Shown: positions 22,850-34,083 of the stretch, in pieces
Numbering within the stretch: position 1 is the first letter of the stretch
How the letters are laid out: each line of letters starts with the position of its first letter
Assembly: GCA_029215795.1 (NCBI GenBank)
Contig: JARDYH010000004.1
Location: 199,812,017-199,876,016, forward strand
DNA from: Anniella stebbinsi
Taxonomy: Eukaryota; Chordata; Lepidosauria; Squamata; Anniellidae
DNA: 64,000 nucleotides
Direction: 5' to 3'
The notes under the pieces: generated by a model
Told to the model about the DNA's origin: nothing
Database searches by the model: none
What the model saw: the letters and a program-made list of their open reading frames with translations, nothing else
Position numbers and translations under genes: made by a program

Positions 22850-22975
22850 ACCCACAATGGATTAAATAACCCATTATGCAGACCATGGTTATTAGTGGGT
22901 TATTTTGGCCAAGTAAGCCATCATGGGTTAATTAACCCATCATGGCTTATCATGCCGTCTGAACCCAGTCATTTT
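22850..22975. mobile_element. Harbinger-type MITE remnant
   Basis: The right end 'catggcttatcatgccgtc' followed by 'tgaacccagtc' is the inverse of the design seen at Harbinger ends here ('ggctgaattc', then 'gac', then 'cacgttaagcaatggtgggt'). Inside are inverted 'aataacccat' and 'atgggtta' words. The left end is not clearly resolved. Confidence 0.45.
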
Positions 22976-23025
22976 ATAACCTCGCCATTGCAAAAAAGAC
23001 AACCAGAAAAATGGAAAGAAATGTG

Positions 23026-23052
23026 TTTGTTTGTTTGTTTGTTCGTTCGTCA
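23026..23052. repeat. (TTTG/TTCG)n microsatellite
   Basis: Short tetranucleotide run. Confidence 0.8.
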
Positions 23053-23283
23053 GTGCTATGAGTTCCTTTATTAAATGTGAACATCTTTAGACAAATAAGG
23101 AAAATCTTGCCATCCTTCTGCCAATTCACATGTACTGCTATTGGGTCTGGATAGTGGGAACATTATGATTTGTAATTGTTTCTATTGTATTTTTTTAATA
23201 CTTAATAATTATTAAGTGAAAAGCCAGTTTGGGAGAAGATGCTGAAGGAAGAAGTGCCCTACTGTGTGCAAAAGACATGCCAC

Positions 23284-23995
23284 CTATACATCATCATTAT
23301 CTTTTATTTGTATGCCGCTTTTCCACAAAATTGTGCCCAAAGTGGATAATGACATAACAAATGAAAAAAATACAGGCTTGGCAAGCCTAATGGCTGCCGG
23401 AAAATCCATTTGTCTCTATAACTTGATGCAAGCGCACACCAGCAATACCATAGGGTTTGGTGGTGGAGCAGAGCCAACTTGTTCCACAAAGACAGCCCCA
23501 ATGTCAAAAGCTCATTAAGTGAAAACAGTTGTTTTCAGGAGGTGCCAGAAGCAGCCTAGTGTTGGCACCTGTCTGACCTCCAGGGGCAGAGAGTTCCACA
23601 GGGAAGGGGCCACTACACTAAAGGCTCTTCTCCTGGTGGATTCCAATCAGGGCACAGGTCCGTGTGGAACCACCAGGAGCATGCCCTCTGACGACCTCAG
23701 TGATTGGGCAGGTTGGGAGAAGGCGCTCTCTCAGGTATCCTGGTCTTAAGTTGTTTAGGGCTTTGTACACTAGTACCAAAACCTTAAACCTGGCCTAATA
23801 GCCAAGAGGTAGCCAGTGCAATTCCCTCATCAAAGGAGTTATATGCTGAAAAGAGGCAGCCACTGACAACAGCCGCGCTAGCTCCAGCTTCCGTACCAGA
23901 CTTAAGGGCAGCCCCACATAGAGTGCATTGCAGTAATCCAGTCTTGCGCTTACTAATGCCTGTACCACTGTGGCCAAGCTAATTTATTACACATG
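23284..23995 (-). pseudogene. CR1/L2-clade LINE 3' end
   Basis: The minus strand from about 23,977 encodes 'VVQALVSARLDYCNALYVGL', then 'LVRKLELARL' and 'QHITPLMRELHWLPL'. This matches the region after the RT domain in CR1/L2 LINEs ('RLDYCN' and 'LHWLP' are hallmark strings). Downstream (lower coordinates) is the 3' UTR, with 'agttccacagggaaggggcc' and 'ggcaggttgggagaaggcgc' (both + strand). The 3' end is at about 23,284, where the + strand reads 'catcattatcttttatttgt'. It is a 5'-truncated, dead copy. Confidence 0.8.
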
Positions 23996-24138
23996 TGCCC
24001 TTCTGCCAACCCCAAACTATTCTTAAAATTCTTTAAGTCCTAAATAATATCCAGTTCCTATTATGGTCTTTTATTACTGATATACTATAAGAATGAGTGA
24101 TCCAAAATCTCAAATTAAAAGTGAACTGCAGAAACAAC

Positions 24139-24520
24139 ATGTTTATTTATTTATTTATTTCATTTCTACCTGCCTCTCCATCCAGATTGAGGCGGGGAAC
24201 AACAATAAATATAAATATAAAAACAATAAAATAGATAAATCATTAAAACAGATAAAAACAAATACATTATTAAAACATCTTAAAATTGAACTGGGTAGGC
24301 CTGCCGGAAGAGAGCAGTCTTCACGGCTCTCTTAAATTCAAGAAGACTGCTAATTTGTCGAATCTCCTCCGGCAGGCCATTCCACAGTCTGGGAGCGGCA
24401 GAAGAGACGGTCCTCTGGGTAACACTCACCAGTCTAGTTCTAGCTGACTGGAGTAAATTCTTCCCAGAGGACCTGAGTGTGCGGGGCGGATTATACGGGA
24501 GAAGGCGATCCTCACATATT
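24139..24520 (-). repeat. LINE 3' UTR (CR1/L2-like), antisense
   Basis: The + strand starts with (ttta)n and 'tctacctgcctctccatcca' and continues through 'ccggcaggccattccacagt' and 'gggagaaggcgatcctcaca'. This is the same architecture as other reptile CR1/L2 3' UTRs in this window, read backwards. No coding part remains. Confidence 0.65.
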
Positions 24521-25035
24521 ATTATGAAAGCACTACAATTATGAAGGCTAAACTATATTTTATGTCAGAGATGAATACCTATAAGATTTTACTAATGGGG
24601 TAAACAACAGCTTGGAAGGAAACTTACTTGAGGAGAATGGCACAAGGGGAACTGGTTAACTCCCCAGTTCTGGTCCAGACTTCTACTATCAACCCAACAT
24701 GACAGCTATTTTGCAAAAACTTTGAAAAGTTTGGCTTTGAGCATTTACTATTTTTAAAGCTTGACTGTTGAGAAAAAAACTTCTCAAATGTGAGCATTAT
24801 TCAAAAACATTTGAGCTCATTATTGGCATGGCTTGAGTAATGTTTTGATAAGTTAAAGTTACACATTCAAATGCTATCAATCCAACAATTTCACTTTCAA
24901 GGGAATGCACACTTGAATAAGCATCTCCATCCAATTTACACCCACATTTCCTCATCCAGCCTACAATGCATGTATGAAGGCCTGCTTCTTCATAAAGATG
25001 TCTTTAACTGTATTAGGACAATTGTGTATAAAGAT
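24521..25035. other. AT-rich sequence, nothing recognised
   Basis: No gene or element could be supported. Confidence 0.4.
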
Positions 25036-25039
25036 ACAC

Positions 25040-25312
25040 AATACAATACAGATAACGAGGTGCAGTGGTGTCATACTAGGACAGGGGAAACTCAGCTTCA
25101 AATCCCAAATCAGCCAGCTTTAAATCCCAAATCAGCCACAAACTCATTGGGTGACCACAGGCCATTCATTTTTTCCTTAGCCTAACCTGCCTCACATAGT
25201 TGTTATGAAGATAAGATGGAGGATGGGGAGAACCACACACAATGCCTTGAGCTCTTTGGAAAAAGATGAGATACAAATGTGGAAAACACATATAAAATTG
25301 AGAAGTTATGCC
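25040..25312 (+). mobile_element. tRNA-derived CORE/MIR-like SINE
   Basis: The tRNA-like head has a B-box-like 'gcttcaaatccc' at 25,095-25,106. 'tgggtgaccacaggccattc' follows, then 'cttagcctaacctgcctcac', 'gttgttatgaagataagatg' and 'gccttgagctctttgg', the ordered blocks of the common squamate MIR-like SINE. A partial internal duplication ('tttaaatcccaaatcagcca') lies at 25,118-25,138. SINEs depend on a partner LINE for transposition. Confidence 0.75.
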
Positions 25313-25489
25313 ACTAGGAATACTATTCATACTTTGAAAAAATAATATGCATTCAAAAATTATCTTGCAAATTATAATCTACTAATTTCTAGCAACAATA
25401 GCTAGAAACAACTCTGAAGATGTTTTAGGTAATCCTCTTTGTGTGATGAAATTTGGCTAAATTTAATTTAGTACTATGTGGAAGCACAA

Positions 25490-25590
25490 TTTAGGATGCA
25501 ATCCTATGCACATTTATGTGAGAATAAGTCCAATTGAAATCAATGAGGCTTTCATCTGAGAAGACATGTACAGAATTGCACTGTTACTGG
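25490..25590. repeat. Short palindromic repeat (caatcctatgc family)
   Basis: 'gatgcaatcctatgcacatt' and 'aagtccaattgaaatcaatg' lead into an inverted decayed half ending 'cagaattgcact'. It is the same family as at 20,110. Confidence 0.6.
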
Positions 25591-25599
25591 CACAAAAAT

Positions 25600-26890
25600 A
25601 TTTAAAAGCTACATGTTTACATCGTATTTTAGTTTTTTGCCCATTTTGTTGATTCATTTTACACCAAATAATTATTTAGCAGCCTAATTATATTCAATTA
25701 GGTTTCAATATTTCACTTTCAATGTCACAATCACAAATAATTATCTATCTGCCAGCAATCTCTCTCCACAGAAAATTAGATTTAAAACAGTGATAAAAAG
25801 CACAAGAGGAATGTCTATTAAAAACATTTTTCAAATTTATAAATTGCTGTCTCCTATACAAAAATGACGGTTTTGTATAACTGGCTACGCTATTACAATT
25901 CTGAGAAGGATGAAGAATGTAACATTGGAAGGACACAGATGGAGAGGAGGTGCTTACTGCAGTGGTGCAGTACAAGAGAATCAGCAAAGTCAAACTGTAC
26001 CTGGGGTTTTATTCTTGCTAAAGCCACAGGGCATTGCTACTCTTTGGTGTGGAATAGATCTAGGTGGTAGCTGTCCTCCAATAATACTGCTTCAGCCTGT
26101 TCCTACACCTACATACATATACGCAAATGCATACACATTTCAGCATATTCCTACACACACACACACACACACACTTGTATTTTGTCCAGGGCCTAGCACC
26201 AATTCCCGCATTAAGTAGCAACTCTTCCTACAAGCCATGTGTGTTCAACCTAATAATACATATTTGAGTTTATGGCATTGAAGTATTGAGAATCATCTTG
26301 CATTCTACTCAATGTGTTTAGGAAATGTAACACAGCACCAGATAAATTTCTATTTCCCTATGCCTATTCTAGACGCATATCCCCTCCATTGACAACTGCC
26401 CTATAATTCCTCACACAGGAACACTCTCAACTCCAGCCTGCAATGGGCCTGACTTCACAGGCCCAAGTAAGACTTCTGCTCTCTCCTGCCTTGTGATTCC
26501 CAAGAGATACTTTTCCCTCCTTCTTTCTCCCTCTAGTGGCACTACCTATCATAAGGCTGAGAGGTTTGTTTATTTATTTATATTTGTTTATTAAATTCAC
26601 GGGTCCCCGAAAGGCGCTCTCCTTTCAACCTGGGGCCTAGGAGGGCTATCCAATCACCTCTTTTGCTCTGATACAGGCCCACATTCCTTCCAGGGAGAAT
26701 AACCGTCCACACACACACACAGTTTCTCTTCTGCCCCAATGAAGTTACCTCCTTCCTGAAGTTCCTTTTTTATCGTTTCCCGCAAACACTGTCTCTGGTT
26801 GCCTCTACTTCCCTGAGTAACTTTTACCCACCAGCATCCTCACCGACTCTTTCTCCTCCCTAGAGAAGCTACCGCCACCTCAGCACACGA
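25600..26890. other. Unique sequence with microsatellites
   Basis: It contains a (CA)n run at 26,153-26,174, a second short CA run near 26,711-26,721 and a (ttta)n stretch at 26,568-26,600. That stretch may be the 3' end of an antisense LINE. No exon was recognised. Confidence 0.45.
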
Positions 26891-26894
26891 TACA

Positions 26895-26966
26895 ACGCAA
26901 CACTGTAAACCGCCCAGACAGCTTCGGCTATTGGGCGGTATAGAAATGCAATAAATAAATAAATAA
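26895..26966 (+). repeat. 3' end of a LINE/SINE with (aaat)n tail
   Basis: 'gtaaaccgcccagacagctt' followed by 'ggctattgggcggtatagaa' and (aata)n is the conserved 3' terminus shared by many reptile CR1/L2 LINEs and their SINEs. The same motif occurs inverted at 29,020-29,070. Confidence 0.65.
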
Positions 26967-27049
26967 CATGCATACGTGTCCTTCCTTTCCTCACACTGGA
27001 GGCCTCAAATTTCCTCATAGGGAAAACTCTCACTCCTCCAGGGCCCGAG

Positions 27050-28760
27050 CCCTTACTTAAGCCCTTTCCATAGGGCCCTGCCTCGACCCGCAGGCTTTCC
27101 CCCGCTTGGCTTCTTCCTCCCACCCCTCAAGAAAGCTTCGTCTGACTCCTACAGGGCGCCAGGCACGGCCCTACCCGCCCACTAAGGTGAGTGGGTGGGT
27201 CGGGTCCCGAGGACCGAGCTCAGGGAAGGGAAGAACGAGCAACCAGCCAACGGCTTGGCTTATCTCGACTCAGAAGCAATACCCCAGGCCACACTCCTCC
27301 GAACTTCCTGGCCCGTGGAGGGGGGACAAGGCGCCCTTGCCAAAGCTCCTCTCCGAGCCAAGTTAGGGGACCATTACGATTTAGAAGAGGGGCGAGGACG
27401 CGCTCGCAATCGCGGTCAGGAAAGTGAGCTGTCTGTTAACCTCACGACACCACCATGCCCAAAACTTAACGACACCTCTCTCCTCGCCCTGTCGGCGTCC
27501 TCATGCCCCACCCCTCCGCAACTAACTCCTCGTCCATCCCTCGAGGCGCCCTTTCTTAAACTACCGATACCGTTCAGAGGTGACTCCCCCCTCCCCGCTC
27601 GACTTCACGCACCCATCAAATCAAGCTTCGGGCGCACTTCGACCCTCCTCGCTCCAGCACGCTTGACCAGGCGCGCGGGCACACACACACACACAGCATG
27701 CACGCCCCCATTTCATACACACCTCGCGCGCGTAACTCTTTCTCCAACTTTCCCACCTGCCCGCCCGTGTCCCTTTACCACCCATGCCATGTCACCTTCA
27801 CCATTCCGCCCTCACACACACGCTTCCCTCTTTGCCAGGGTGTTAAGAGGCCGCCCTGGTCGCTCCCTCTCTTACCTCGCTTCAGGAACTGCTCCCCTGG
27901 GTGGCTTTCTGACGCTAGAATTATTCTTTTCTTTCCCCGCGGCGATAGTTTGGGAGGGGGAAGGGGGTCTCGCTCTTCTCCCTCCAACCCGCGGCGGCGG
28001 CGGCGGCGGCCGTCCCAGCAGAAGCAGCTTTCCCTCCCTCCTCCGCTCTCGCGCTCTCGCGCTCTCGCTCTCTCGCGCTCTCTCTGCTTCTCCCCTCCGC
28101 CCCTCTTCAGTCTTTACACCTGCTGCGGGACTCTGCTGCTGCCTCGACGCTTGGAGAGAATAGATGGAAGAGGGCTCCAACTCCGGGTACCCTCAACTTC
28201 TCATCACTTTCTGCTGCCTCGCTTTCTTCTTCCTCCTCCTCCTCCTCGTCCCCTGACTTCAGAACTGGGCCCTCGACATCAGCTGTGCACATGGACCGCT
28301 ATTGACATTGAGATCCTGAAGCTCACTTGCCACCGCTACGCTCTGCGCCAGCAAAAGAGCCCTGGAGAGAGACGGGAAGGTCAGGCGGCGGAGGCGGTGC
28401 TGCTGCTGCTGCTACTTCTCGCGGGTCTCTCCAAGAGGAGATCCTTTCCCCTCCCCCCTCCCCCCCCCCCCCGCGCACAGTGGCCCTCGGGCACCTTCCG
28501 CTGACGTGCAGTGACTAGGCTCCCAACGCAGCAGGGATCTCTCCATGGGGCAGCCCAGTCCCCACCTCCCAGCAGGCGAGACCCAGCCTCCCTCCCTCCA
28601 AGCAGCCCTGGCCACTTACAGAGAGGCGCCCTCGGGCAGGAGGAGATGTTATCGGAACCCAGCGAGTGGCGCCTGTGAACGCGGCTTGTTCGGAAAGGTG
28701 TACCACGGGTTGGGCTGGGCGCCCTGAGCTCCAATCGCTGTGGCAACTGGGCCGGCATTC
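27050..28760. promoter_or_regulatory. CpG-island-like block, possible host promoter/first exon
   Basis: Against AT-rich surroundings this ~1.7 kb is GC-rich with many CpGs. It holds (GGC)n at 27,991-28,010, a 'ctctcgcg' array near 28,047-28,090 and a C-run at 28,446-28,472. Long overlapping open frames occur in several frames on both strands, as expected from low stop density, so none is annotated as coding. In vertebrate DNA such islands usually mark promoters. Direction and gene are not determinable from the window. A 5' UTR exon could lie near 28,100-28,370. Confidence 0.6.
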
Positions 28761-28994
28761 ATCCTCTCGGCTTGCAGAAAAAGGGAAAGGGGCGGATGGG
28801 ACTGCTGGTGTTCAAGATGCAAAGTGTAGATTTGCATCTTTGTACACTCGCCGAACATTGGATACCCGGAGCATCTTGGTGCAGGGGGCAAAAGGAGGCA
28901 GTGCTCTCTTAAATCCTTCTAGATCTAGCGAGATTTGAGATTTGGGCTCCATCCCCAAAGTGAGAGGGGATGGAGCCATGCCCGGTTCCCAGTG

Positions 28995-29095
28995 TGTGTT
29001 TATTTATTTATTTATTTTATTCCATTTATATACCGCCCCATAGCAGAAGCTCTCTGGGCGGTTTACAACAATTAAAAACATTGAACAACATCCCC
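28995..29095 (-). repeat. 3' end of a LINE/SINE, antisense
   Basis: (ttta)n is followed by 'catttatataccgcccca' and 'agctctctgggcggtttaca', the inverse of the motif at 26,895-26,966. Confidence 0.65.
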
Positions 29096-29890
29096 ATCCA
29101 ACATCCCACATACAATTAATTTCACAGATCTGCCTTGTGAAATCTAAACTGACACATGAACAATAATCTTTCATGTGCAAGGTGTTCATCCAAGACATTC
29201 TCAGTGAGTGACAATGCCCTCAGGCTGCCTTAATGGATGAACATAGATCATGTCCAAGTCATTAATGGTCACCACAAATCCACTTTATGGGGCCATGTTA
29301 TATTGAGACCGTTTATTCTACTGCCATGGTAACAATGAAGGAGGGCTGAACAAACAATTGGGATCAAGGCTCTTTCTTATCCCACCGTCATTTACCTCTA
29401 TTGAATTGTCAAAAACAATGGAGTTGGTACATGCAGTCCTAGCCCAACAATGTCTAGTGATCCAAAATGGGGGTGCAAATCCTATCACCCTCTGCCTTGT
29501 CACTATTGCATGCTGACTACACATGTCTCACCTGTCTCTGCCAAATGCCTCATAATAATCACAGATCTAGCCTGGATCATAAATGGCAAAACAATCCAGG
29601 TCCAGAAATGGATTATTAATAAAAGTGTTCAAATTACATTCAGGGGTAGCTCCCTAGCTGGTATGTGCTCACCATGTTTCTCTGTTACTATGTGGGTCCT
29701 GAGGATGAAGAAGGCTGTGTGGTCTCTACCTCTGCACGGCTTGGAATATCCAAATCCACTCATGTTCAGTGCTTGAGTTATAGGGTACAAAGGGGGGAGC
29801 TAGCCAGCACCCTTACCTTTTGTCATGACCCTGGGAGAATGGGCATCCAAGTGGCAAATGTAGTGCATCGTAAGCAAGTGTAAAGTGATG
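29096..29890. other. Unique sequence, no gene recognised
   Basis: No coding, RNA or repeat signature was supported. Confidence 0.4.
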
Positions 29891-29894
29891 CACG

Positions 29895-30215
29895 TTGGGG
29901 TAAATATCCCAGCCTGTGGCCCGATTGGAATCCACCAGGCGAAGAGTCTTAAGTGTAGTGGCCCCTTCTCTGTGGAACTCTCTGCCCATGGAGGTCAGGC
30001 AGGCACCAACATTAGGCTGCTTCCGGCGCCTCCTGAAAGCAACTCTGCTTCGAGAAGCCTTCCTCAACTGACTAGCCACTTTTTTCTGTTTTTAAATTGT
30101 ACAATTTTAATTTGCTTTTTGAACCTTCTTTCTTTTGCTGTTTATACCTATATTCACCACTCTGGAATCTGAGTTTAATTGAGCGGTATATAAATATTGT
30201 AAATAATAACAACTT
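29895..30215 (+). repeat. CR1/L2-like LINE 3' UTR
   Basis: 'gaatccaccaggcgaagagt', 'gtggaactctctgcccatgg', 'cgagaagccttcctcaactg' and 'gagcggtatataaatattgt' form the sense-strand version of the 3' UTR seen antisense at 23,284 and 24,139. It ends in an (aata)-like tail. Confidence 0.7.
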
Positions 30216-30224
30216 CAAATATAA

Positions 30225-31000
30225 GACCAAGAAAAAGATCTTGGAGTTATGATGGACAGCTTGATGAAAATGTCAATCCAGTGTGTGGCTGCTCTGAAAA
30301 AGGCAAACTCTGTGTTGAGTATAATTACAAAAGGAACAGCAAATAAAACTGCCCTTATCCAAATATATGGTTAAATGACACTAGGGATGTTGTGTACAAT
30401 TCTGGTCCCTGCACCTGAAGATGGATATTATAGAGTTGGGAAAAGTGCAGAAAGGGGCAAGTGAAATGATCAATAAGCTGGAGCAATTTCCATATGAGTA
30501 AAGGTTGCAACATCTGAGACTGTTTAGCTTAGAAAAGAGGTGAGTGATAGAGGTGTTCAAAATTATGCATGGTGTGGAGAAAATGGATAGGGAGGCATTT
30601 TTGTCCCTAATACTAGAACCCAGGGTTATTCCATGAAGCTGATTGGTGGGAGATTCTAGACAGATAAAAGGACGTACTTTTGCACACAGTGCATAGTTAA
30701 ACTATCACAAGATATATTGATAGTTACTAGTTTGGAAGGCTTTAAAGGGGTATTAGACAAATTCCTGGAGGAGAAGCCTATCAATGGCTACTAGTCCAGA
30801 TGGCTATGTTCTATCTCCAGTATCAGAGATAGTATGCCTATGTACAACAGTCGCTGGGAACATGGATGGGAGGGTGCTGTTGCACTTATGTTATGCTTGT
30901 GGGTTTCCCATAGGCAGCTGGCTAGCCACTGTGTGAACGGAATGCTGGACTAGATGGACCTTGACTTGATCCAGCATGGCTCTTCTTATGTTCTAAGTGT
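30225..31000 (+). repeat. CR1-type LINE 3' tail
   Basis: The order of 'gcaagtgaaatgatcaataa', 'ctgtttagcttagaaaagag', 'aattatgcatggtgtggaga', 'tatcaatggctactagtcc' and terminal 'ccagcatggctcttcttatg' matches the abundant amniote CR1-like 3' region. It is non-coding and fixed. A second, antisense copy is split across 31,238-31,275 and 32,262-32,730. Confidence 0.7.
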
Positions 31001-31237
31001 TGTTCAAAGAATCAGTTTAACAGAAGCATTCAGAGCTGAAACATTTGTGCTGACATGTTGTGGCTTTTGACTGAACCTTTCACTGACCTCGCAACCTGCT
31101 ATGGAAAATGAAATGGAAATGAAGAAAAACTGTTAAACAATATACATGTTCAGCTTATAATGCAAATATCATAAAATATTATAAAGGGTAAACAGGACCC
31201 AGAAAACAGAAGAAGATATTATCCTGATTTGAAGAGA

Positions 31238-31275
31238 ACATAAGAGGAGCCATGCTGGATCAGGTCAAGGCCTCA
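31238..31275 (-). repeat. Extreme 3' end of a split CR1-type tail
   Basis: 'aacataagaggagccatgct' then 'ggatcaggtcaaggcc' is the terminal part of the CR1-like tail, antisense. The expected next part ('ctagtccagcattctgttc') is found about 1 kb further on at 32,262. Confidence 0.65.
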
Positions 31276-32261
31276 TCTTGAGAGCAAGGGAGAAAAGCAC
31301 ATTGCTCTTATTCTCTGCAATATGGTGAAATTGGTGCTGCCCTCTCACTGTTACACAGCAGAGCTAGCCATCCCTAAAACCCATGTTTTCAATACCAGGA
31401 AAAACATACTTCCAGTTTGGCAGGGGTGGGGGTAGAATCAATGTCATCATTGAGAGAGGCTTGTTATCCACCCCTCTCCAGGCTCCCCCTGCTACCTGTA
31501 GGAATGGGAGTGGGAAGAAAATAATGTGGCTGATCTCTTTTTATAACCTGGAGATGCGCCGCTGTGCAACAGCAAAGAATAAAAGCTCCCTCCAGAAGTG
31601 CACAGTTTTGTGTATGGATTGGGGTGAACTAACACAGCATCAGAGAAGCAAAATAACAACAGAAAGGCCTAGGAAAAGGAGTGATGGTGGGAAAGGGGCA
31701 GCCCAATACATTGAGAACATCCCACCACCACCAATTTCATCCCATTGCCAGCAAATTGTCACTGAGTTATAGCTTTCTATCCTATTTACTCTAAGCTAAA
31801 TAATACACAATCAGAAAAGAGAAGCTATATAACACACCATCAGAGAAGAGAAGCTAAATAACACACCATCAGAGAGGTGAACTGACGCAGCATCAGATAA
31901 GCTAATTAACACAACATCGGAGAAGCAAAGTAAGGCACCAATAAGGAAGCACGTCATTATGGCTCTCAGTGGAACAGGAAAAAGAGTGATGGGGGGTTAA
32001 GGATCAGCCCCACCCCTTGACCATAACACAGACATGCCCAGGATTTAATGTGGAGGAATGGGGGCACATTGCAGAGCAAGCTCACGGGAGCCACTTCAAC
32101 TAAAACGAACACTGTAAAACAATTCTGCAAAACTGTGACTTTTCAAGGCAGAGGTGGCTGATTAGGTGGGCACTGGTCACACCATCATGTGCTGCAAGGG
32201 ACCTGACAATGCACCCAAGCTACAGGAAAATCCCCATGAAGACAGCCCCAAGGATCCCCCT
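31276..32261. mobile_element. ~985-bp insertion of unknown type inside a CR1 tail
   Basis: This block separates two halves of one CR1 tail that are normally contiguous, so it is an insertion or a younger element. 'caagg' occurs at both edges and could be a short target duplication. It carries a run of ~30-bp imperfect repeats (31,787-31,940). No ORF has recognisable domains and the family was not identified. Confidence 0.5.
31787..31940. repeat. Minisatellite, ~30-bp unit
   Basis: Consecutive imperfect copies read 'gaagctaaataacac', 'accatcagagaa' and variants. A related word ('ctaacacagcatcagagaag') also appears at about 31,629. Confidence 0.7.
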
Positions 32262-32730
32262 AGTCCAGCATTCTGTTCACAGATTTGCCAACCAGCTGTT
32301 GACAGGAACCCACAAGCAGGACATGGGTGCAACAGCATCCTACCATCCTTGTTCCCCAGCATCTGGTGTACATAGGCTTACTGCCTCAGATACTGGAGGT
32401 AGCACATAACCATAGGACTAAGTGCCATTGATAGCTTTCTCCTCCAGGAATTTATCCAACCCTCTTTTAAAGCCATCCAAATTGTTGGCCATCACTACAT
32501 CTTGAGGTAATGAATTCCACAGTTTAACTATGCACTGTGTGAAGACGTACTTTTATCTGTCCTGAATCTCCCACCAATCAGCTTCATGGGATGACCCTGG
32601 GTTCTAGTATAAGAGAGGGAGAAAAATGTCTCCCTATCCATTTTGTACACATCTATCGTGTCTCCCCTTAGCCTCCTTTTTTCCCCAAGCTAAACAATCC
32701 CAGCTGTTGTAACCTTCCCTCCTAGGGAGA
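32262..32730 (-). repeat. CR1-type LINE 3' tail, antisense main part
   Basis: 'ctagtccagcattctgttc', 'aacccacaagcaggacatgg', 'gataactttctcctcc'-like text, 'cagtttaactatgcactgtg' and 'cgtgtctccccttagcctcc' follow in the expected inverse order. It continues from 31,275 across the inserted block. Confidence 0.7.
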
Positions 32731-33656
32731 GTGTGACTCACCAAAGTTGACAAGTAATAAAATAAATATATTACTTCCCAAAAACATAGCTGAGAACTTT
32801 TGGGGGGAAAGAATATCTAATTGTTAAAGAAATTCCTGTTTTGTGAGAAACATACATCAGTAGTTGATTTAAAAGTCATTTAAATATGAAAGACAAAATA
32901 CAGGAACTAGAGGACATTCTATTTATCCTCACAGAAGTCAACATCGGTTCTCACAAAATGCTACATCTGATCTCAGAAGGACAATGGTACTGGTCCTAAT
33001 TCTCCTCCATTTTGCTATGAGTTCAGACATACTACTGAGTAAGATGCTTTGATCCTTAAGGCAATGCTCCTAGATAAAATTTGCTTGCAGGCATTTTGCA
33101 TTTTTGTACATTTAAGGCTCTTGTATCATGAAAAGTAAAAACTGCTTGAGATTTTGAAGTAAAAGATTACAAGACATGCCTGATCTCAGAGTTCTCTGTT
33201 TTATTTTATTATTATTATTTTTAAAAACCCTCTTGTGTGTTAATACCAGGAATAATGTAAATTTACAGTTTCTGGGTGACACCTTTGTACATGGAATATG
33301 CATAGGTTGGTTACCTGCTGATTCATAACCAAATCTAAATACCCAAATTCTATATGTTGATATCCAAAGGCAACAACAAATCTACCACACCACTTCATCA
33401 GATGCATGGAGTGGCAAAGAGTTTCAGGTTTATATACAGTATCTATGGTGATAGTGGTGGGAGAGGGGTGTATAGAATTTACAATAGTGAGGTCAGAAGG
33501 AAATTAAGTACAGAAAGTACTGACAGTGACAATCACATTATTAACAGTGGTCCTTCGCAGTATAGTAGCTGCTGATAACAAAAACATTATGGTTCTAGTT
33601 AAGCCAAGTAACACATGTTGGATTTTTAAAAATCCTTTATCCAATTAGCACATATA
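32731..33656. other. Unique sequence left of the Harbinger element
   Basis: No gene or repeat was recognised. Confidence 0.4.
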
Positions 33657-34083
33657 GGCTGAATTCGGACAACACGTTAAGCAATGGTGGGTTAATTAAA
33701 CAACTATCAGTTGAGTTGGTTATCGTGTCATCTGGAGGGAGGCACACAACACACTCACAACCCACAGTACGCTAATCGGGAGAATTAAACAACGGAGGGA
33801 AACAACGCATTTGCATGTTGTTTAGGGATTAGTCAATTGAGTAATATGTCGTCTGGAGGGGGGGTGTTAAACAACTGCGGTGAGTACGTTATCACAAAAG
33901 ATCAGAGAGGAGAAAGGCAAGAGTGGCAGAACATGGGCAGCCGCTCTGGCACGCCCTCAACAGATCGCCAGCATCGCCACCATAGCAACCAAGGACGCCC
34001 GCTTCCCCCACCAGGCAGCCGGCATGGACCTCAACAAGGGGCCAGCTCCTGCAAGCACGCATGACAGGTGCCCAGTCAGCCAC
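33657..34083 (+). repeat. Harbinger left TIR and subterminal region
   Basis: The TIR is followed by subterminal words repeated in both orientations ('cgtgtcatctggaggg' and 'atatgtcgtctggaggg'), typical binding-site clusters for the Myb-like protein and transposase. It ends where Cv1 is inserted. Confidence 0.7.

Noticed and set aside
24871..25185. 104-codon frame on the + strand
   Set aside because: Its second half lies in the tRNA-derived SINE and its first half has no features.
27195..28504. Long overlapping open frames (322 and 268 codons) in the GC-rich block
   Set aside because: They overlap in different frames and also exist on the opposite strand. Composition is low-complexity Pro/Ser/Arg with no domain. 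Low stop density in GC-rich DNA explains them.
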